64,000 nucleotides of DNA, taken from assembly GCA_003023725.1 (NCBI GenBank), contig PXYT01000012.1:1-64000 (forward strand), in the 5' to 3' direction. Made by a program: the position numbers and the translations under genes. The DNA comes from Sulfobacillus benefaciens (GTDB lineage: Bacteria > Bacillota > Sulfobacillia > Sulfobacillales > Sulfobacillaceae). Below, piece by piece: positions 36,707-47,377 of the stretch. Numbering within the stretch: position 1 is the first letter of the stretch; each line of letters starts with the position of its first letter. The notes beneath the pieces are model-generated. The model was not told where the DNA came from. It made no database searches and saw only the letters and a program-made list of their open reading frames with translations.

Positions 36707-38188
36707 CTACCATTCAAGCGGCATTTTTTCACCGGGTTTTTCCGATGCAACCCGGAACAGAGATAAGAGCGCTGCCACCAGGGAGAGTCCCACCAAGAGA
36801 TAGAGAGCGTAGCGGGTGGCCGGTATCCAAGGACCTTTTGGTCCTCCCTGGCGCTCAACTCCGCCATTGGCAAACAAGAATACCGCCAGCATCGTTCCTG
36901 ACAAAGCCGTTCCCATGGCCATTCCCAAGGATCGTGCCATGTTTAAAATGCCACCACCCACTCCTAAGCGCGAAGCGGGAAGACTTCCCATGACTGATGA
37001 GTTGTTGGGCGGCGTAAAAATTCCCAATCCAACTCCCACGAGAATCAACTCGACAACCATCATCGCAACATTGGGCCGAAGCGCCAAAGACCACGCGAGC
37101 ATCAGGGATGCGAATGCCGTCAGAGCCATGCCCGAGGTTGTCAAAAGACGAGGACCGTAACGGTCGGCCAAAGCCCCGGATTTGGGAGCCGCAACAGTCA
37201 TCCCTACTGGCACAGCTGTCAAAATAAGCCCGGACAGTGCCGAGTTGTAAGTGAGAACCCGTTCCAAGAAAAAAGGCACGAGAAACAGCACACCGAACAT
37301 CGCCAGATAGGACAATAGACCGGTAAAATTTCCGATACTGAACACAGGAATCCTAAACAGCCGCATGTCCACCAATGGGGAGCGAAATGACAACTCCCGG
37401 AATATAAATCCCATCAGCAACAGCACGGCGGCGGCAAACATTCCTAAAATCGTCGGGGACGACCATCCTAAGCTGTTGCCTTCCGTTAAACCCAGCATAA
37501 TCAACACCAGGAATGGGGTCATCAACAGGGTTCCCCACCAGTCAAAAGTCGTGTTGCGTCTGGCCATTTTATCTCTAGGCAATATCATTGCCGCCATAGC
37601 GGTGCCAATGAGGCCAACCGGAACATTGACATAAAAAATTGCCCGCCATCCGAATAAGCCCACCAAGGCACCGCCGATAGCCGGTCCCAACGATAGACCA
37701 ATAGCCTGGGCCGAGCCCTGAAAACCAATCGCGCGTCCTCTAACTTGAGACGGAACCGCAGCCGTAATGATAGCCACGGAATTGGCCTGCAGCATCGCGG
37801 CCCCTGCCGCCTGGAAGATTCGCGCGGCAATCAGCATCGGCAGGTTGAGCGCAGCGCCGCAAGCCGCTGACCCGACGATGAAGACCAGAAACCCGAAAGT
37901 GTACAAGGGCCTTCGTCCCAAAATGTCGGCTAAACGTCCGAACAGCGTCAAAAGCGTAGCCAGGGTCAGCAAATAGGCTATCAAAACCCAGCTCACCAAA
38001 GACGCACTCGAGTGAAAATAAGTTGTCAGGTTAGGCAGCGCAACGTTCACAATGCTCGCATCCAGGGCGGCCATGAAAGCGCCGATACATACCGTCGCAA
38101 CAACCAGCCAAATATAATTGTTCCGAGAGGTAAAACGTTCTAGAGGCAACGCTTGCCATAACTCTCGAAAACCTGCTGCTCTCGACAC
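36707..38188 (-). CDS. MFS exporter, DHA2 (EmrB/QacA) family
   Basis: 493 residues with about 14 membrane helices. Motif A reads GRLADILGRRPLY at about 85-97, motif C-like GPAIGGALVGLFGWR, and ALDASIVNVALPNL in helix 1 is the DHA2 hallmark. These are proton-driven drug or metabolite exporters. GTG start with GGGAGG upstream. Substrate unknown. Confidence 0.9.
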   Translation of the reverse strand: MSRAAGFRELWQALPLERFTSRNNYIWLVVATVCIGAFMAALDASIVNVALPNLTTYFHSSASLVSWVLIAYLLTLATLLTLFGRLADILGRRPLYTFGFLVFIVGSAACGAALNLPMLIAARIFQAAGAAMLQANSVAIITAAVPSQVRGRAIGFQGSAQAIGLSLGPAIGGALVGLFGWRAIFYVNVPVGLIGTAMAAMILPRDKMARRNTTFDWWGTLLMTPFLVLIMLGLTEGNSLGWSSPTILGMFAAAVLLLMGFIFRELSFRSPLVDMRLFRIPVFSIGNFTGLLSYLAMFGVLFLVPFFLERVLTYNSALSGLILTAVPVGMTVAAPKSGALADRYGPRLLTTSGMALTAFASLMLAWSLALRPNVAMMVVELILVGVGLGIFTPPNNSSVMGSLPASRLGVGGGILNMARSLGMAMGTALSGTMLAVFLFANGGVERQGGPKGPWIPATRYALYLLVGLSLVAALLSLFRVASEKPGEKMPLEW

Positions 38189-38376
38189 CGCAACAATCCT
38201 CCCGATTGTGAAAAGTTTCTCAAATAGACCAAATTTTATGCCTCACACATTATCCCACCTTCGGTGCGACAAATCCATACATGGGCTGTAGTCTTTTCAT
38301 AAAGGCGGCAACAGCGTAAAATGCAGTCATTGTGATCACAACCTCGGTTCCCAAAAGTCAATTGCGGAGGTTCGGT

Positions 38377-39960
38377 ATGCCTTTTGATGCGTTCTTGCTT
38401 GACCGATTAGCCCGCGAATGGAATGTTCGCTGGCGGAACATGGAAGTGAGTTCCGCCTGGTCCGACAAAAGCCGGGTCATTCTGCAGGGCTGGAGCCCCG
38501 CAAGCCGAAGGAATGTCTTCGTCTTGGTAGCATTTACCCCAGGATACGCACGCATACATGAAACCCAGCATCGTTATGATTTACCAAAAGCCACTCATCC
38601 GCTGTTTCTACGGTTTCTGCCGTTTACCATCGACAGTGTGTTTACCCAGTCGTTCGACCGGATTCTCTGGCTGGCCGTACACTGGACCGACGATTGGGGT
38701 CAAGAAACATCCGGATATCTCGTCATCGAGCTGACAGGGCACATAACCAACATGGTCATTATGGACAGCCAGCACAACATCCTCGAGTCATTGCGCCATG
38801 TCCAAGATAAAAAGCGGAACCGGATTATCCGCCCCGGGCAACTGTACCGATTGCCTGATGCCCTGCCCCATCCATGTCAAACTCATCAGACACGGGATTT
38901 GTCCCCTTCTGTCCGCCAATTGCTTCCCGATGCCGAAGCCTGGTCCCTGGAAACTTTCTGTCGCCAATATGAGACCTCGGCCCTCTCTTTCTATATTTTG
39001 GACCACGACGAGCGTAGGGATCTCTGGGTTTCCCCGTTGCCTGGATGGAGAGCGGAATCTACCGATGAACCGGACACCGTTCTTGACAAGATATTTTGGA
39101 ATAAAGAGCAAGAACGTCTTAGAACTAGCCTTCAAGACCAACTCGTAGCTCATTGGCGAGACCGTGTGCATCATCTGCGGGCGAAACTGGCAGACACCGA
39201 GCTTATGGCACAAGAAAACAGTGACATATGGAAGGAACAAGGGGATCTTTGGCTGGCCTACCAGTACAACTTCAAAAACCAGCAGGAGACCCATGTGCCA
39301 TCTTTCTCCGATCCTGCGCGAACATTAACTCTCAAATTACCGGAGGGCAAGACTCCAACGGAAATGGCCGAACATTGCTATCGCCAGTACAAACGAATCA
39401 AGAACCGTAGGACCGTCAGCGAGCGGCTAACCAAGTTGTTGGCAAAAGAATTGAACTATGCGGAGGAATCTCTGACTCAGGCCCGGGAAGATCACCCCAT
39501 CGATTATTACCGTACGCAACTCAAACATCTCAACATGCCTCAAGGAAAAAAACGGCAGGACAATTTGCCGTTTCGCCGATTCGTGAGCACGGGGGGATTC
39601 GAGATCTTCGTCGGACGAAACCGAGAAGAAAACCAAGAATTAACCATGCGCCGAGCCCGCCCTGACGACTTGTGGTTTCATGTCAAACAAGGATCCGGAT
39701 CACACGTGATCTTATTTACCGGAAAACGTCAGGCCAACCTCGAAGATCTGCTGGACGCTGCCCACCTTGCCGCCTACTATAGTCCGGCCAAACATTCCTC
39801 AACCGTAGCCGTGGACTATACCAAGCGGAAATTCGTCCGGAAAAAGCCTCATGCCGAAGCCGGTCAGGTTCTTTATGAACGCGAAAAAACGCTCTATGTG
39901 ACTCCCGATGACAATCGACTGCGAAAGCTCGGCGCCACACATGACAAATTGCTCGATTGA
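38377..39960 (+). CDS. rqcH: NFACT protein RqcH (Rqc2 homologue)
   Basis: 527 residues from ATG 38377 with GCGGAGG upstream; the frame extends further 5' without support. The N-terminal NFACT-N domain contains the FDRI Asp-Arg pair needed for tRNA binding. A coiled-coil region is at about 230-370, and the NFACT-R domain reads RPDDLWFHVKQGSGSHVIL. RqcH adds C-terminal alanine tails to nascent chains on stalled 50S subunits; older annotations call it fibronectin-binding protein FbpA. Confidence 0.9.
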   Translation: MPFDAFLLDRLAREWNVRWRNMEVSSAWSDKSRVILQGWSPASRRNVFVLVAFTPGYARIHETQHRYDLPKATHPLFLRFLPFTIDSVFTQSFDRILWLAVHWTDDWGQETSGYLVIELTGHITNMVIMDSQHNILESLRHVQDKKRNRIIRPGQLYRLPDALPHPCQTHQTRDLSPSVRQLLPDAEAWSLETFCRQYETSALSFYILDHDERRDLWVSPLPGWRAESTDEPDTVLDKIFWNKEQERLRTSLQDQLVAHWRDRVHHLRAKLADTELMAQENSDIWKEQGDLWLAYQYNFKNQQETHVPSFSDPARTLTLKLPEGKTPTEMAEHCYRQYKRIKNRRTVSERLTKLLAKELNYAEESLTQAREDHPIDYYRTQLKHLNMPQGKKRQDNLPFRRFVSTGGFEIFVGRNREENQELTMRRARPDDLWFHVKQGSGSHVILFTGKRQANLEDLLDAAHLAAYYSPAKHSSTVAVDYTKRKFVRKKPHAEAGQVLYEREKTLYVTPDDNRLRKLGATHDKLLD

Positions 39961-40074
39961 GCTTGTCGACGCCAGCCATCAGACACTTTTTGTTGGAAAC
40001 CGGATGCGGTGAGCAGGACGACGGTGCCTTCCGTGATTCTTGAGGATCCCAAGCCTCAACAAGCGCATCAATCC

Positions 40075-40650
40075 TTACCGTTTGGGCCTGCTTAAAGGCA
40101 CCCCGTGTCGGCACAGCGGGCAGTTTTCAGGCAACCAGGTCTCGATGCCAGGCATCGTCAAAACGGAAAAAAAAGGAATATTCCATGGCACTTTGCCGTC
40201 AGAAGAGCGGTTAACCAGTGTTCCCACCGCCGATACCCACGCCCCTTGTTCGGCTACCGCGTCCATCACCTTTTTAATGGAACTGCCGGTGGTCAATGCA
40301 TCCTCGATGATGATCACCCGTTCTCCCGGTTCAAGCCGAAAGCCTCTGCGAAATACCATAGTATCCGTTTCGCTTTTTTCCGCAAATATCACGCGGGTGT
40401 CATCCGCCATGGCAGCAAAAGCATAGGCGGGAATAATTCCCCCCATCGCCGGCCCCACAATCGTATGGGCATCGATATTTTCCATTTGTTCGTGCAGCCG
40501 GGCTATCCACGGCTGTAGCCGGTGAGGACGTTCCGTCAAACGTGCCAGCAAGAAAAATGTATCGCTATGCCGTCCCGTGGTCAAAAGAAAATGCCCCTGT
40601 AAGTAAGCACCGACATCCCGTAGGTCCTCCAGTGTTCCCGCCTCGATCAT
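40075..40650 (-). CDS. pyrE: Orotate phosphoribosyltransferase
   Basis: 191 residues. The PRPP loop VIIIEDALTTGSSIKKV and FAEKSETDTMVFRRGF are diagnostic. The C-terminal LPENCPLCRHGVPLSRPKR has the CxxC tail of the Thermus/Clostridium-type enzyme. It makes OMP from orotate and PRPP. Start overlaps pyrF as ATGA; last gene of the pyr operon. Confidence 0.95.
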   Translation of the reverse strand: MIEAGTLEDLRDVGAYLQGHFLLTTGRHSDTFFLLARLTERPHRLQPWIARLHEQMENIDAHTIVGPAMGGIIPAYAFAAMADDTRVIFAEKSETDTMVFRRGFRLEPGERVIIIEDALTTGSSIKKVMDAVAEQGAWVSAVGTLVNRSSDGKVPWNIPFFSVLTMPGIETWLPENCPLCRHGVPLSRPKR

Positions 40651-41363
40651 AACAACATCTCCCCTTGCAGCAAAGCCGCGAATTCTTCGTAGATTTCACG
40701 TGGATTCTCAGCGTGTAGCAAAGTTCTACCGACCACTAAGTCTGTGGCCCCCCAAGACAGCGCCTGATTCGCCGTAACCACGCGTTTTTGGTCATGAGGG
40801 CTGTCTTCCCGACGTCGGATTCCTGGGACAACTAATCGCGCTTGCGGCCAAACCGCGGTGATAACCGGCAGCTCCCGGCCAGAGACAACCACACCGCTAA
40901 GCCCCGCTTGCCTGCCAATTGCGGCTAGCCGCTGGAGTTGATCCACAACTGAGCCATTGATTCCCACTGCTGTCAAATCCCCGTCGTCCAGGCTTGTTAA
41001 CACGCTGACCCCGACAATGTCCATGGTGCGGCTCGCTGCCTGAGCGGCTTCACACATTTTGGTACCGCCCGACAGGTGGATCGTTGTCAGCCGAACGCCG
41101 AGCCGCTCCAAACCAGTGATGGAATGAGCCACGGTACGGGGAATGTCGTGTAATTTGAGATCTAAAAAAATGGCGAGTTCTTTCTCCTCAATCCATTGGC
41201 GGAGAAGTTGCGGCCCTATTTGGTAAAATAGCTCCATCCCCACTTTATAGTGGCGGTGTTCGGGAAATGTCCGCATCCATTGTTCTGCTGTGACGGCATC
41301 CGGCACATCCAACGCAATCCACAATCGCGGACGATGTCCTTTACTCAGGGGCTTAGGACTCAT
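40647..41363 (-). CDS. pyrF: Orotidine-5'-phosphate decarboxylase
   Basis: 238 residues, TIM barrel. The catalytic LDLKLHDIPRTV (about 68-79) has the Asp-Lys-Asp set; LVVPGIRR is the phosphate loop. It converts OMP to UMP. GAGGAGG lies before ATG and the start overlaps pyrD by 11 bp. Confidence 0.96.
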   Translation of the reverse strand: MSPKPLSKGHRPRLWIALDVPDAVTAEQWMRTFPEHRHYKVGMELFYQIGPQLLRQWIEEKELAIFLDLKLHDIPRTVAHSITGLERLGVRLTTIHLSGGTKMCEAAQAASRTMDIVGVSVLTSLDDGDLTAVGINGSVVDQLQRLAAIGRQAGLSGVVVSGRELPVITAVWPQARLVVPGIRRREDSPHDQKRVVTANQALSWGATDLVVGRTLLHAENPREIYEEFAALLQGEMLL

Positions 41364-42309
41364 AACTGACTTCCTCCTCTGCCGTATTATCCGCCTTGCC
41401 CGGCAAGGCAGCGCCGATGATTTCTTGTAACGAAGAGAATCCGCGGCTGCGCATCACCTCAGGCAATTGATTAATGATTTGGTTCATGCGGTCCGGATGC
41501 TGAAAAGTTATGGTCCCCACCATCACTGCACTCGCCCCAGCCATGAGAAACTCCAGCACATCTTCGGTCTTTTGAATGCCTCCCATCCCAATAACGGGAA
41601 TTCTCACCTGCTGAGCCACCTCATACACAATCCGCAGGGCTACCGGTTTAATGGCCGGTCCGGACAATCCCCCCGTAACACCCCCCAAAGCAGGCCGTCT
41701 ACGATCGATATCAATAGCTAAACCAACCACGGTATTAATAGCGGAAATCATGTCCGCTCCGGCAGCCTCCACCGCCTGCGCAATGAGTCCGGGAAACGTC
41801 ACGTTGGGAGAGAGCTTAACCATAACGGGCAGGTCCGTCGCTCCCCTGACAGCCTGCATCACGGCGAAAGCCTGGTCAGGATCTTGCCCAAAACTCATTC
41901 CGCCTTGTTTGATGTTAGGGCATGAAATGTTCACCTCTAAGGCATGAACGCCGTCCAGCCCATTCAAACGCTCGGCCACTTGCCGGTATTCTTCCACGGT
42001 ATGCCCAATAATGTTCACAATAACTTTGGTGGGATATTGGCGCAAAAATGGTAAGTCTTCTTGGATGAACACATCGACACCGGGATTCTGGAGACCGATA
42101 GAGTTTAGTAGGCCCATTGGTGTTTCCCAGACTCGGGGCGGAGGATTTCCGTCCCACCCTTTGGGTGAGACGCCCTTGACACTGATCCCGCCCAGGGCCC
42201 CGACGTCCACATACCGACTGTATTCCGGCCCAAATCCAAAAGTTCCCGAAGCGGCGATAACCGGGTTCGCCAACGTCAGGCCTCGAGGAAATTCGACATG
42301 TAAATCCAT
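41353..42309 (-). CDS. pyrD: Dihydroorotate dehydrogenase B, catalytic subunit
   Basis: 318 residues from ATG 42309, sharing one base with the pyrK stop; GTG codons at 42312 and 42315 are alternative starts. FMN-barrel motifs NSIGLQNPGVD, the catalytic Cys in NISCPNIKQGG and GMGGI are present. Class 1B enzyme that pairs with PyrK and passes electrons to NAD. Confidence 0.95.
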   Translation of the reverse strand: MDLHVEFPRGLTLANPVIAASGTFGFGPEYSRYVDVGALGGISVKGVSPKGWDGNPPPRVWETPMGLLNSIGLQNPGVDVFIQEDLPFLRQYPTKVIVNIIGHTVEEYRQVAERLNGLDGVHALEVNISCPNIKQGGMSFGQDPDQAFAVMQAVRGATDLPVMVKLSPNVTFPGLIAQAVEAAGADMISAINTVVGLAIDIDRRRPALGGVTGGLSGPAIKPVALRIVYEVAQQVRIPVIGMGGIQKTEDVLEFLMAGASAVMVGTITFQHPDRMNQIINQLPEVMRSRGFSSLQEIIGAALPGKADNTAEEEVSYES

Positions 42310-43088
42310 CACCACATCAGCTCCTCAGCTTTAAACACTGGACCATCCGTACAGACCCTCCGATACGACATACCGGAATTCCCCACCGTCGGCACGACAC
42401 AGGCCAAACAGGCGCCGATCCCGCAACCCATCCGCTGTTCCAAGGCAAGATACGCCGTGGCGCGGCCCAAGGCGAGCCGGCGAATAGCCTGAAGCATGGG
42501 GACGGGTCCACACGCATAGACTTGCCCTTCTCTGTGGGCATCGAGCCATGTCTGCAAGGGAGCCAGTACGTTTCCCGGCTGTCCTTGGCTGCCGTCATCG
42601 GTGGTGACGGTCAGGGGAACACCCAAGCGCTTAAAATCGTTTTCCATGACCACCCAGGCGCCCGTCCGAGCACCAATAATGACCTGGGGAGTGCTGATTG
42701 TGTGTTGCAACCACATCTGCGTTGCGGCAAAAAGCGGCGGCACCCCCACCCCGCCTCCAACCAACACCCATGGTCTCACAGGATCAGGGGCCGGAAAACC
42801 GTGTCCCAACGGTCCCAAAACATCCAACACATCATTTGTTTGGCGTTCGGCCAGCCACGCCGTCCCCGATCCTACCACCTGAAAAAGAAGTCCTACCCGG
42901 TTATGTTCCGGGTCAATGCGGGAAAACGATAAGGGTCTGCGTAACATTCCCGGAGTTAAAACATGGGCAAACTGTCCAGGAACGGCTCGCGACAATTCTC
43001 GGCTTTCGAGAATCAACTCCACATGCCCTTGTGCCGCCAGTGTGCGTGCCACGATGGAACTTCTCAGTCTCTGTTCCTCTTTCGCCAT
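42309..43088 (-). CDS. pyrK: Dihydroorotate dehydrogenase B, electron-transfer subunit
   Basis: 259 residues with AGGTGAG upstream and one base after the carB stop. FAD-binding RPLSFSRID, NAD-site GGGVGVPPLF and a C-terminal [2Fe-2S] cluster motif GCGIGACLACV with a later Cys in RRVCTDGPVF. It moves electrons from PyrD to NAD+. Confidence 0.95.
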   Translation of the reverse strand: MAKEEQRLRSSIVARTLAAQGHVELILESRELSRAVPGQFAHVLTPGMLRRPLSFSRIDPEHNRVGLLFQVVGSGTAWLAERQTNDVLDVLGPLGHGFPAPDPVRPWVLVGGGVGVPPLFAATQMWLQHTISTPQVIIGARTGAWVVMENDFKRLGVPLTVTTDDGSQGQPGNVLAPLQTWLDAHREGQVYACGPVPMLQAIRRLALGRATAYLALEQRMGCGIGACLACVVPTVGNSGMSYRRVCTDGPVFKAEELMW

Positions 43089-43089
43089 G

Positions 43090-46000
43090 TTATCTCACCT
43101 GTCCTACCCGCAACCATTCATTGAGTGGATGCACAGAAAATGTTTGCCGCTGACGCCCTTTAAGCGCTTCAATTGCTGCCCGTACGGTGTCCAATGACGT
43201 AAAGCACAGGCTTCCCCGTTCCACCGCGGCCCGGCGAATCAAGAAGCCTTCCCGTTCCTGATTCCCGCCAACGGTAATCGTGTCGATGACCAAGTCAAAC
43301 TGTCCCTGGTGAATGAGATCGACCAAATGTGGCCTCCGCTCCCGAATCTTGTATACCGGAGTGGCAGGAATTCCGTGAACGGACAGAAAGGCCAAAGTGC
43401 CCCGGGTGGCGTACAGCCGGTATCCCAGTTCGGCCAGATCCCGCAAGTACGGCAATGCTTCCTCTTTGTCTGCATCCGCAATCGTGGCCAGAATTTTGCC
43501 TCCAGCCGGCAGTCGGAATCCCCCGCCGATCAAGGCCTTATATAAGGCGCTGGAAAAGTCACGGTCTATTCCCATCACCTCGCCCGTCGATTTCATCTCA
43601 GGACCCAATATGGCATCGACTTGTCCCAATTTGGCAAATGAGAACACGGGCATTTTTACCGAAAAATGATCGGGAGGTGCGAGCAACCCCTCACCCCAGC
43701 GCTCATCAAAATGTCCGGTGATGCTGGCTTCCATAGCCAAGTCCACCAAAGGGACACCTGTGGCTTTGATCACAAACGGGACCGTGCGACTGGACCGGGG
43801 ATTGGCCTCAATGACGTAGACCTGGTCCTCTACCGCCACAAACTGAATGTTCAAGAGTCCTTTAATGCCCAGTCCCAAGCAGAGTTTGGTGGAAATATCG
43901 ACCACCTGGTCAATGATAGTTTGTTGAGCCCGGACGGGAGGAAGAACCGCTAACGAATCGCCCGAATGCACTCCGGCGCGTTCCACATGCTCCATTACAG
44001 CCGGGATCAACACGCGCTGCCCATCACTCACCACATCCACTTCCAATTCCAAGCCGCTCATGTAACGGTCCATAAGCAGGGGCTGACCCATTCCCATTTC
44101 GTTGTTTTCTTGCAAATAACTTGCTAATTGCGCGGCGTCCTCCACAATTTTCATGGCGCGCCCTCCCAATACATATGAAGGTCGAACCAACAAAGGAAAC
44201 CCGATTTTGTCGGCAGCCTCGAATGCCTGATGAGTTGTCGTGACTGCCAGTCCCGGCGGACGTCTGATTCCCAGCTGCTCCACAACACGGTCGAATAATT
44301 CCCGGTCCTCAGCCGCCTGTAATCCCTTCAATTCTGTCCCGATGATTTTCACGCCGTTTTTTGCCAGTGATGCGGCCAAGTTGATCGCGGTTTGCCCCCC
44401 AAACTGCACCACTACACCGTCGGGTTGTTCTCTGTCGATGATATTCAACACATCTTCAAGTGTAATGGGTTCAAAATATAACCTGTCCGATGCGTTAAAA
44501 TCAGTTGATACGGTTTCCGGATTGTTATTCACCATTATCGCTTTATAACCGAGCCTTTTTAGTGCGTTCAGAGCATAAACGCTGGCCGCGTCAAATTCAA
44601 TTCCCTGGCCTATCCGAATGGGTCCCGATCCAATTACCAAAATCTTTGGTCCTTCCAAGGGCAAGGCTTCATTTTCTTCTTCGTAAGTCGCGTAGTAGTA
44701 AGGAGTCTGAGCCGGGAACTCCCCGGCACACGTGTCGACCATTTTATAGGCAGGAACAATGCCGAGCTTTATCCTCGCCGCTCTGATCTCATCTGTGGTA
44801 CTATGGGTCAATTCGGCAATACGCTCGTCCGAGAATCCGCGCTGTTTTAATTCACGTGCGCGTTCCGTCCAGGTGCTGGGATGTTGCGCGATCCATTCTT
44901 CGTCCTGGACGACCATCGCCAACTCTTCCACAAACCATGGGTCAATAGCGGTCCTTTGGGCAATGTCCCCAACACCGAACCCTCTTCGGATACCCTCGGT
45001 CACAAAAAACAACCGCTCGTCGGTGGCGTGTTCAATTCCTATCCAAATCTCTTCATCGGTATTGTTAGACAACTCCGCGCTATACAACGATGAACGCTTG
45101 ATGTCCAGCGATCGGACCGCTTTTTGCAGTCCACCGGCAAAGGTCCTGTCAATAGCCATAACCTCTCCCGTGGCTTTCATTTGCGTTCCCAGACGGCGTT
45201 CCGCCGTCGGAAATTTGTCGAATGGCCAACGTGGGATTTTCACGACCACATAATCCAAGGCGGGTTCGAATGCGGCAGTGGTATTGACCGTAACCGGATT
45301 AGCAATTTCGGGCAGAGTCAAACCAATAGCAATTTTGGTGACAATGCGGGCAATCGGATAGCCAGTGGCCTTAGATGCCAGGGCACTGGATCTGGATACG
45401 CGGGGATTGACTTCGATCACCCGGTAACGCCCGTCCGGATGCAAAGCAAACTGAACGTTGCATCCGCCCACAACGCCTAAGTGGTTCACAATATCTATAG
45501 CGGCACTGCGGAGCATCTGATATTCATAGTCACTCAAGGTTTGACTGGGAGCAACCACAATGGAGTCTCCGGTGTGAATCCCTACCGGATCAATGTTTTC
45601 CATATTGCATATGCTAAGAGTGTTGCCGACCTGATCACGGACAATCTCGTATTCGACCTCTTTGTACCCGGCAATCGATTCTTCCACCAACACCTGCGTG
45701 ATAGGGCTTAATGCCAGCGCATGGGGCAGCCGTTGCAAAAGTTCCTGATCATCATGGGCAAAGCCCCCGCCGGTTCCACCCAGAGTGTACGCAGGACGCA
45801 AAACGACGGGATAGCCGATCTCCTGTGCAAACACAATTCCTTCTTCAACAGTGGTGACTGTGCGGCTCCTGGCTATAGGGTGCCCCAGCCGGATCATTAA
45901 ATTGCGAAAGTCTTCACGATCCTCCGCCAGCTTTATCGCGGAAAGCGGCGTGCCCAGAAGCGGAATGCCGAGATCCGTCAACACACCCGTTCTTCCCAGT

Positions 46001-46302
46001 TCAGAGGCCATGTTGAGCCCCATTTGACCACCTAAAGTCGCGAGTACTCCGTCCGGGCGCTCCTTTCCAAGAATATATGAAAGAAAAGACACCGTTAGGG
46101 GTTCCAGGTAAACCACATCGGCTACAGACAGATCCGTCATAATCGTAGCGGGATTGCTGTTCACCAGCACGACCTCCAACCCTTCTTCCCGTAATGCTCG
46201 GCAGGCTTGGGTGCCCGCATAATCGAATTCGGCAGCCTGACCGATAATGATCGGTCCCGATCCAATCACCAAAACCTTGTGGATATCGCCTCGTTTAGGC
46301 AT
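43090..46302 (-). CDS. carB: Carbamoyl-phosphate synthase, large subunit
   Basis: 1,070 residues, full length. Two ATP-grasp halves: the first starts KVLVIGSGPIIIGQAAEFDYAG; the second, near 560, KILVIGSGPIRIGQGIEFD. The C-terminal MGS-like allosteric domain follows. Makes carbamoyl phosphate from glutamine-derived ammonia, bicarbonate and two ATP. Overlaps carA by 8 bp. Confidence 0.97.
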   Translation of the reverse strand: MPKRGDIHKVLVIGSGPIIIGQAAEFDYAGTQACRALREEGLEVVLVNSNPATIMTDLSVADVVYLEPLTVSFLSYILGKERPDGVLATLGGQMGLNMASELGRTGVLTDLGIPLLGTPLSAIKLAEDREDFRNLMIRLGHPIARSRTVTTVEEGIVFAQEIGYPVVLRPAYTLGGTGGGFAHDDQELLQRLPHALALSPITQVLVEESIAGYKEVEYEIVRDQVGNTLSICNMENIDPVGIHTGDSIVVAPSQTLSDYEYQMLRSAAIDIVNHLGVVGGCNVQFALHPDGRYRVIEVNPRVSRSSALASKATGYPIARIVTKIAIGLTLPEIANPVTVNTTAAFEPALDYVVVKIPRWPFDKFPTAERRLGTQMKATGEVMAIDRTFAGGLQKAVRSLDIKRSSLYSAELSNNTDEEIWIGIEHATDERLFFVTEGIRRGFGVGDIAQRTAIDPWFVEELAMVVQDEEWIAQHPSTWTERARELKQRGFSDERIAELTHSTTDEIRAARIKLGIVPAYKMVDTCAGEFPAQTPYYYATYEEENEALPLEGPKILVIGSGPIRIGQGIEFDAASVYALNALKRLGYKAIMVNNNPETVSTDFNASDRLYFEPITLEDVLNIIDREQPDGVVVQFGGQTAINLAASLAKNGVKIIGTELKGLQAAEDRELFDRVVEQLGIRRPPGLAVTTTHQAFEAADKIGFPLLVRPSYVLGGRAMKIVEDAAQLASYLQENNEMGMGQPLLMDRYMSGLELEVDVVSDGQRVLIPAVMEHVERAGVHSGDSLAVLPPVRAQQTIIDQVVDISTKLCLGLGIKGLLNIQFVAVEDQVYVIEANPRSSRTVPFVIKATGVPLVDLAMEASITGHFDERWGEGLLAPPDHFSVKMPVFSFAKLGQVDAILGPEMKSTGEVMGIDRDFSSALYKALIGGGFRLPAGGKILATIADADKEEALPYLRDLAELGYRLYATRGTLAFLSVHGIPATPVYKIRERRPHLVDLIHQGQFDLVIDTITVGGNQEREGFLIRRAAVERGSLCFTSLDTVRAAIEALKGRQRQTFSVHPLNEWLRVGQVR

Positions 46303-47377
46303 TGGTTAACCCCTTTCGTTGCATGACCATGTCAACATACTCGTCAAATAAATAATGGGAATCCCATGGTCCGGGACCGGCTTCGGGATGATGCTGCACA
46401 GTCATTACCGGTTTTTCCTTATGTTGAAAACCCTCCGCCGTCTGATCGTGCAAATTGGTGAGCCGAATCCGATACCGGTCGAGAAGCGGGGAGGGGTCCA
46501 CGGCGTAACCGTGGTTCTGCGACGTAATCAGCACTCTTCCCGTGTCGTCATCCAGTAATGGATGGTTGGCACCGTGGTGTCCAAACTTCAACGGGTAGGT
46601 GGAAGCTCCCTCTGCTAAACCGACAAGCTGATGCCCCAGGCAGATGCCTAAAGTAGGATAATGGTCGATGGCGTAACGGACAGGTGGCAGTAGCATCTTA
46701 AAATCACTGGGATTCCCCGGGCCGTTGGACAATACCACACCATCGGGATCGTAATCCATCAACTCCTGGACTGTTACGGTGGCCGGAACAACCGTAACCC
46801 GAAAATCACGCTGTAGGAGCTGAGCCATGATGGAGTTCTTCGCTCCGTAGTCAATGACCACGATGTTCGGCCCTTTTTCTCCCATGCTGTAAGCCTTAGG
46901 AGTCGTCACTTGAAAAACGCTCCCGGACAGATCAATATGACTGAAGGCTTCCAGCCGCTCTGCCTCGGACATGTCCACTGGCCCCAACACGGCATGTTGC
47001 GTTCCCCGTTTTCGAATGTACAAGGTTAAAGCGCGGGTATCAACGCCGGCAAGTCCGCATTTGTGGTAACGCTTCAGGTAGGACTCAAAACGCTCGGATC
47101 CCCCAAAATGGGATGGAAATTGCGCATCCTGTTTGACCACCACGGCTGCGGCCCAGGGAAACAATGATTCCGCCGCTTCGGCAAACGTCCCGTAGTTTCC
47201 AATCAAGGGATAAGTCAGGACCACAATTTGACCAAAGTACGACGGATCGGTGAAAATTTCCTGGTACCCAGTCATAGCTGTATTAAATACCACTTCTCCC
47301 GCCGCCGCTTTGCTGACATCTCCGATCATTCTCCCCTCAAACCGTGTCCCATCTTCAAAAAACAGCGCGCCCCTCAT
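46295..47377 (-). CDS. carA: Carbamoyl-phosphate synthase, small (glutaminase) subunit
   Basis: 360 residues from ATG 47377 (ATGA overlap with pyrC, AGGAGG upstream); the 44-residue upstream extension is rejected. The N-terminal domain reads GEVVFNTAMTGYQEI. The class I amidotransferase nucleophile is Cys in LGICLGHQL, with HHPEAGPGP carrying the catalytic His/Glu. It supplies ammonia to CarB. Confidence 0.96.
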   Translation of the reverse strand: MRGALFFEDGTRFEGRMIGDVSKAAAGEVVFNTAMTGYQEIFTDPSYFGQIVVLTYPLIGNYGTFAEAAESLFPWAAAVVVKQDAQFPSHFGGSERFESYLKRYHKCGLAGVDTRALTLYIRKRGTQHAVLGPVDMSEAERLEAFSHIDLSGSVFQVTTPKAYSMGEKGPNIVVIDYGAKNSIMAQLLQRDFRVTVVPATVTVQELMDYDPDGVVLSNGPGNPSDFKMLLPPVRYAIDHYPTLGICLGHQLVGLAEGASTYPLKFGHHGANHPLLDDDTGRVLITSQNHGYAVDPSPLLDRYRIRLTNLHDQTAEGFQHKEKPVMTVQHHPEAGPGPWDSHYLFDEYVDMVMQRKGLTNA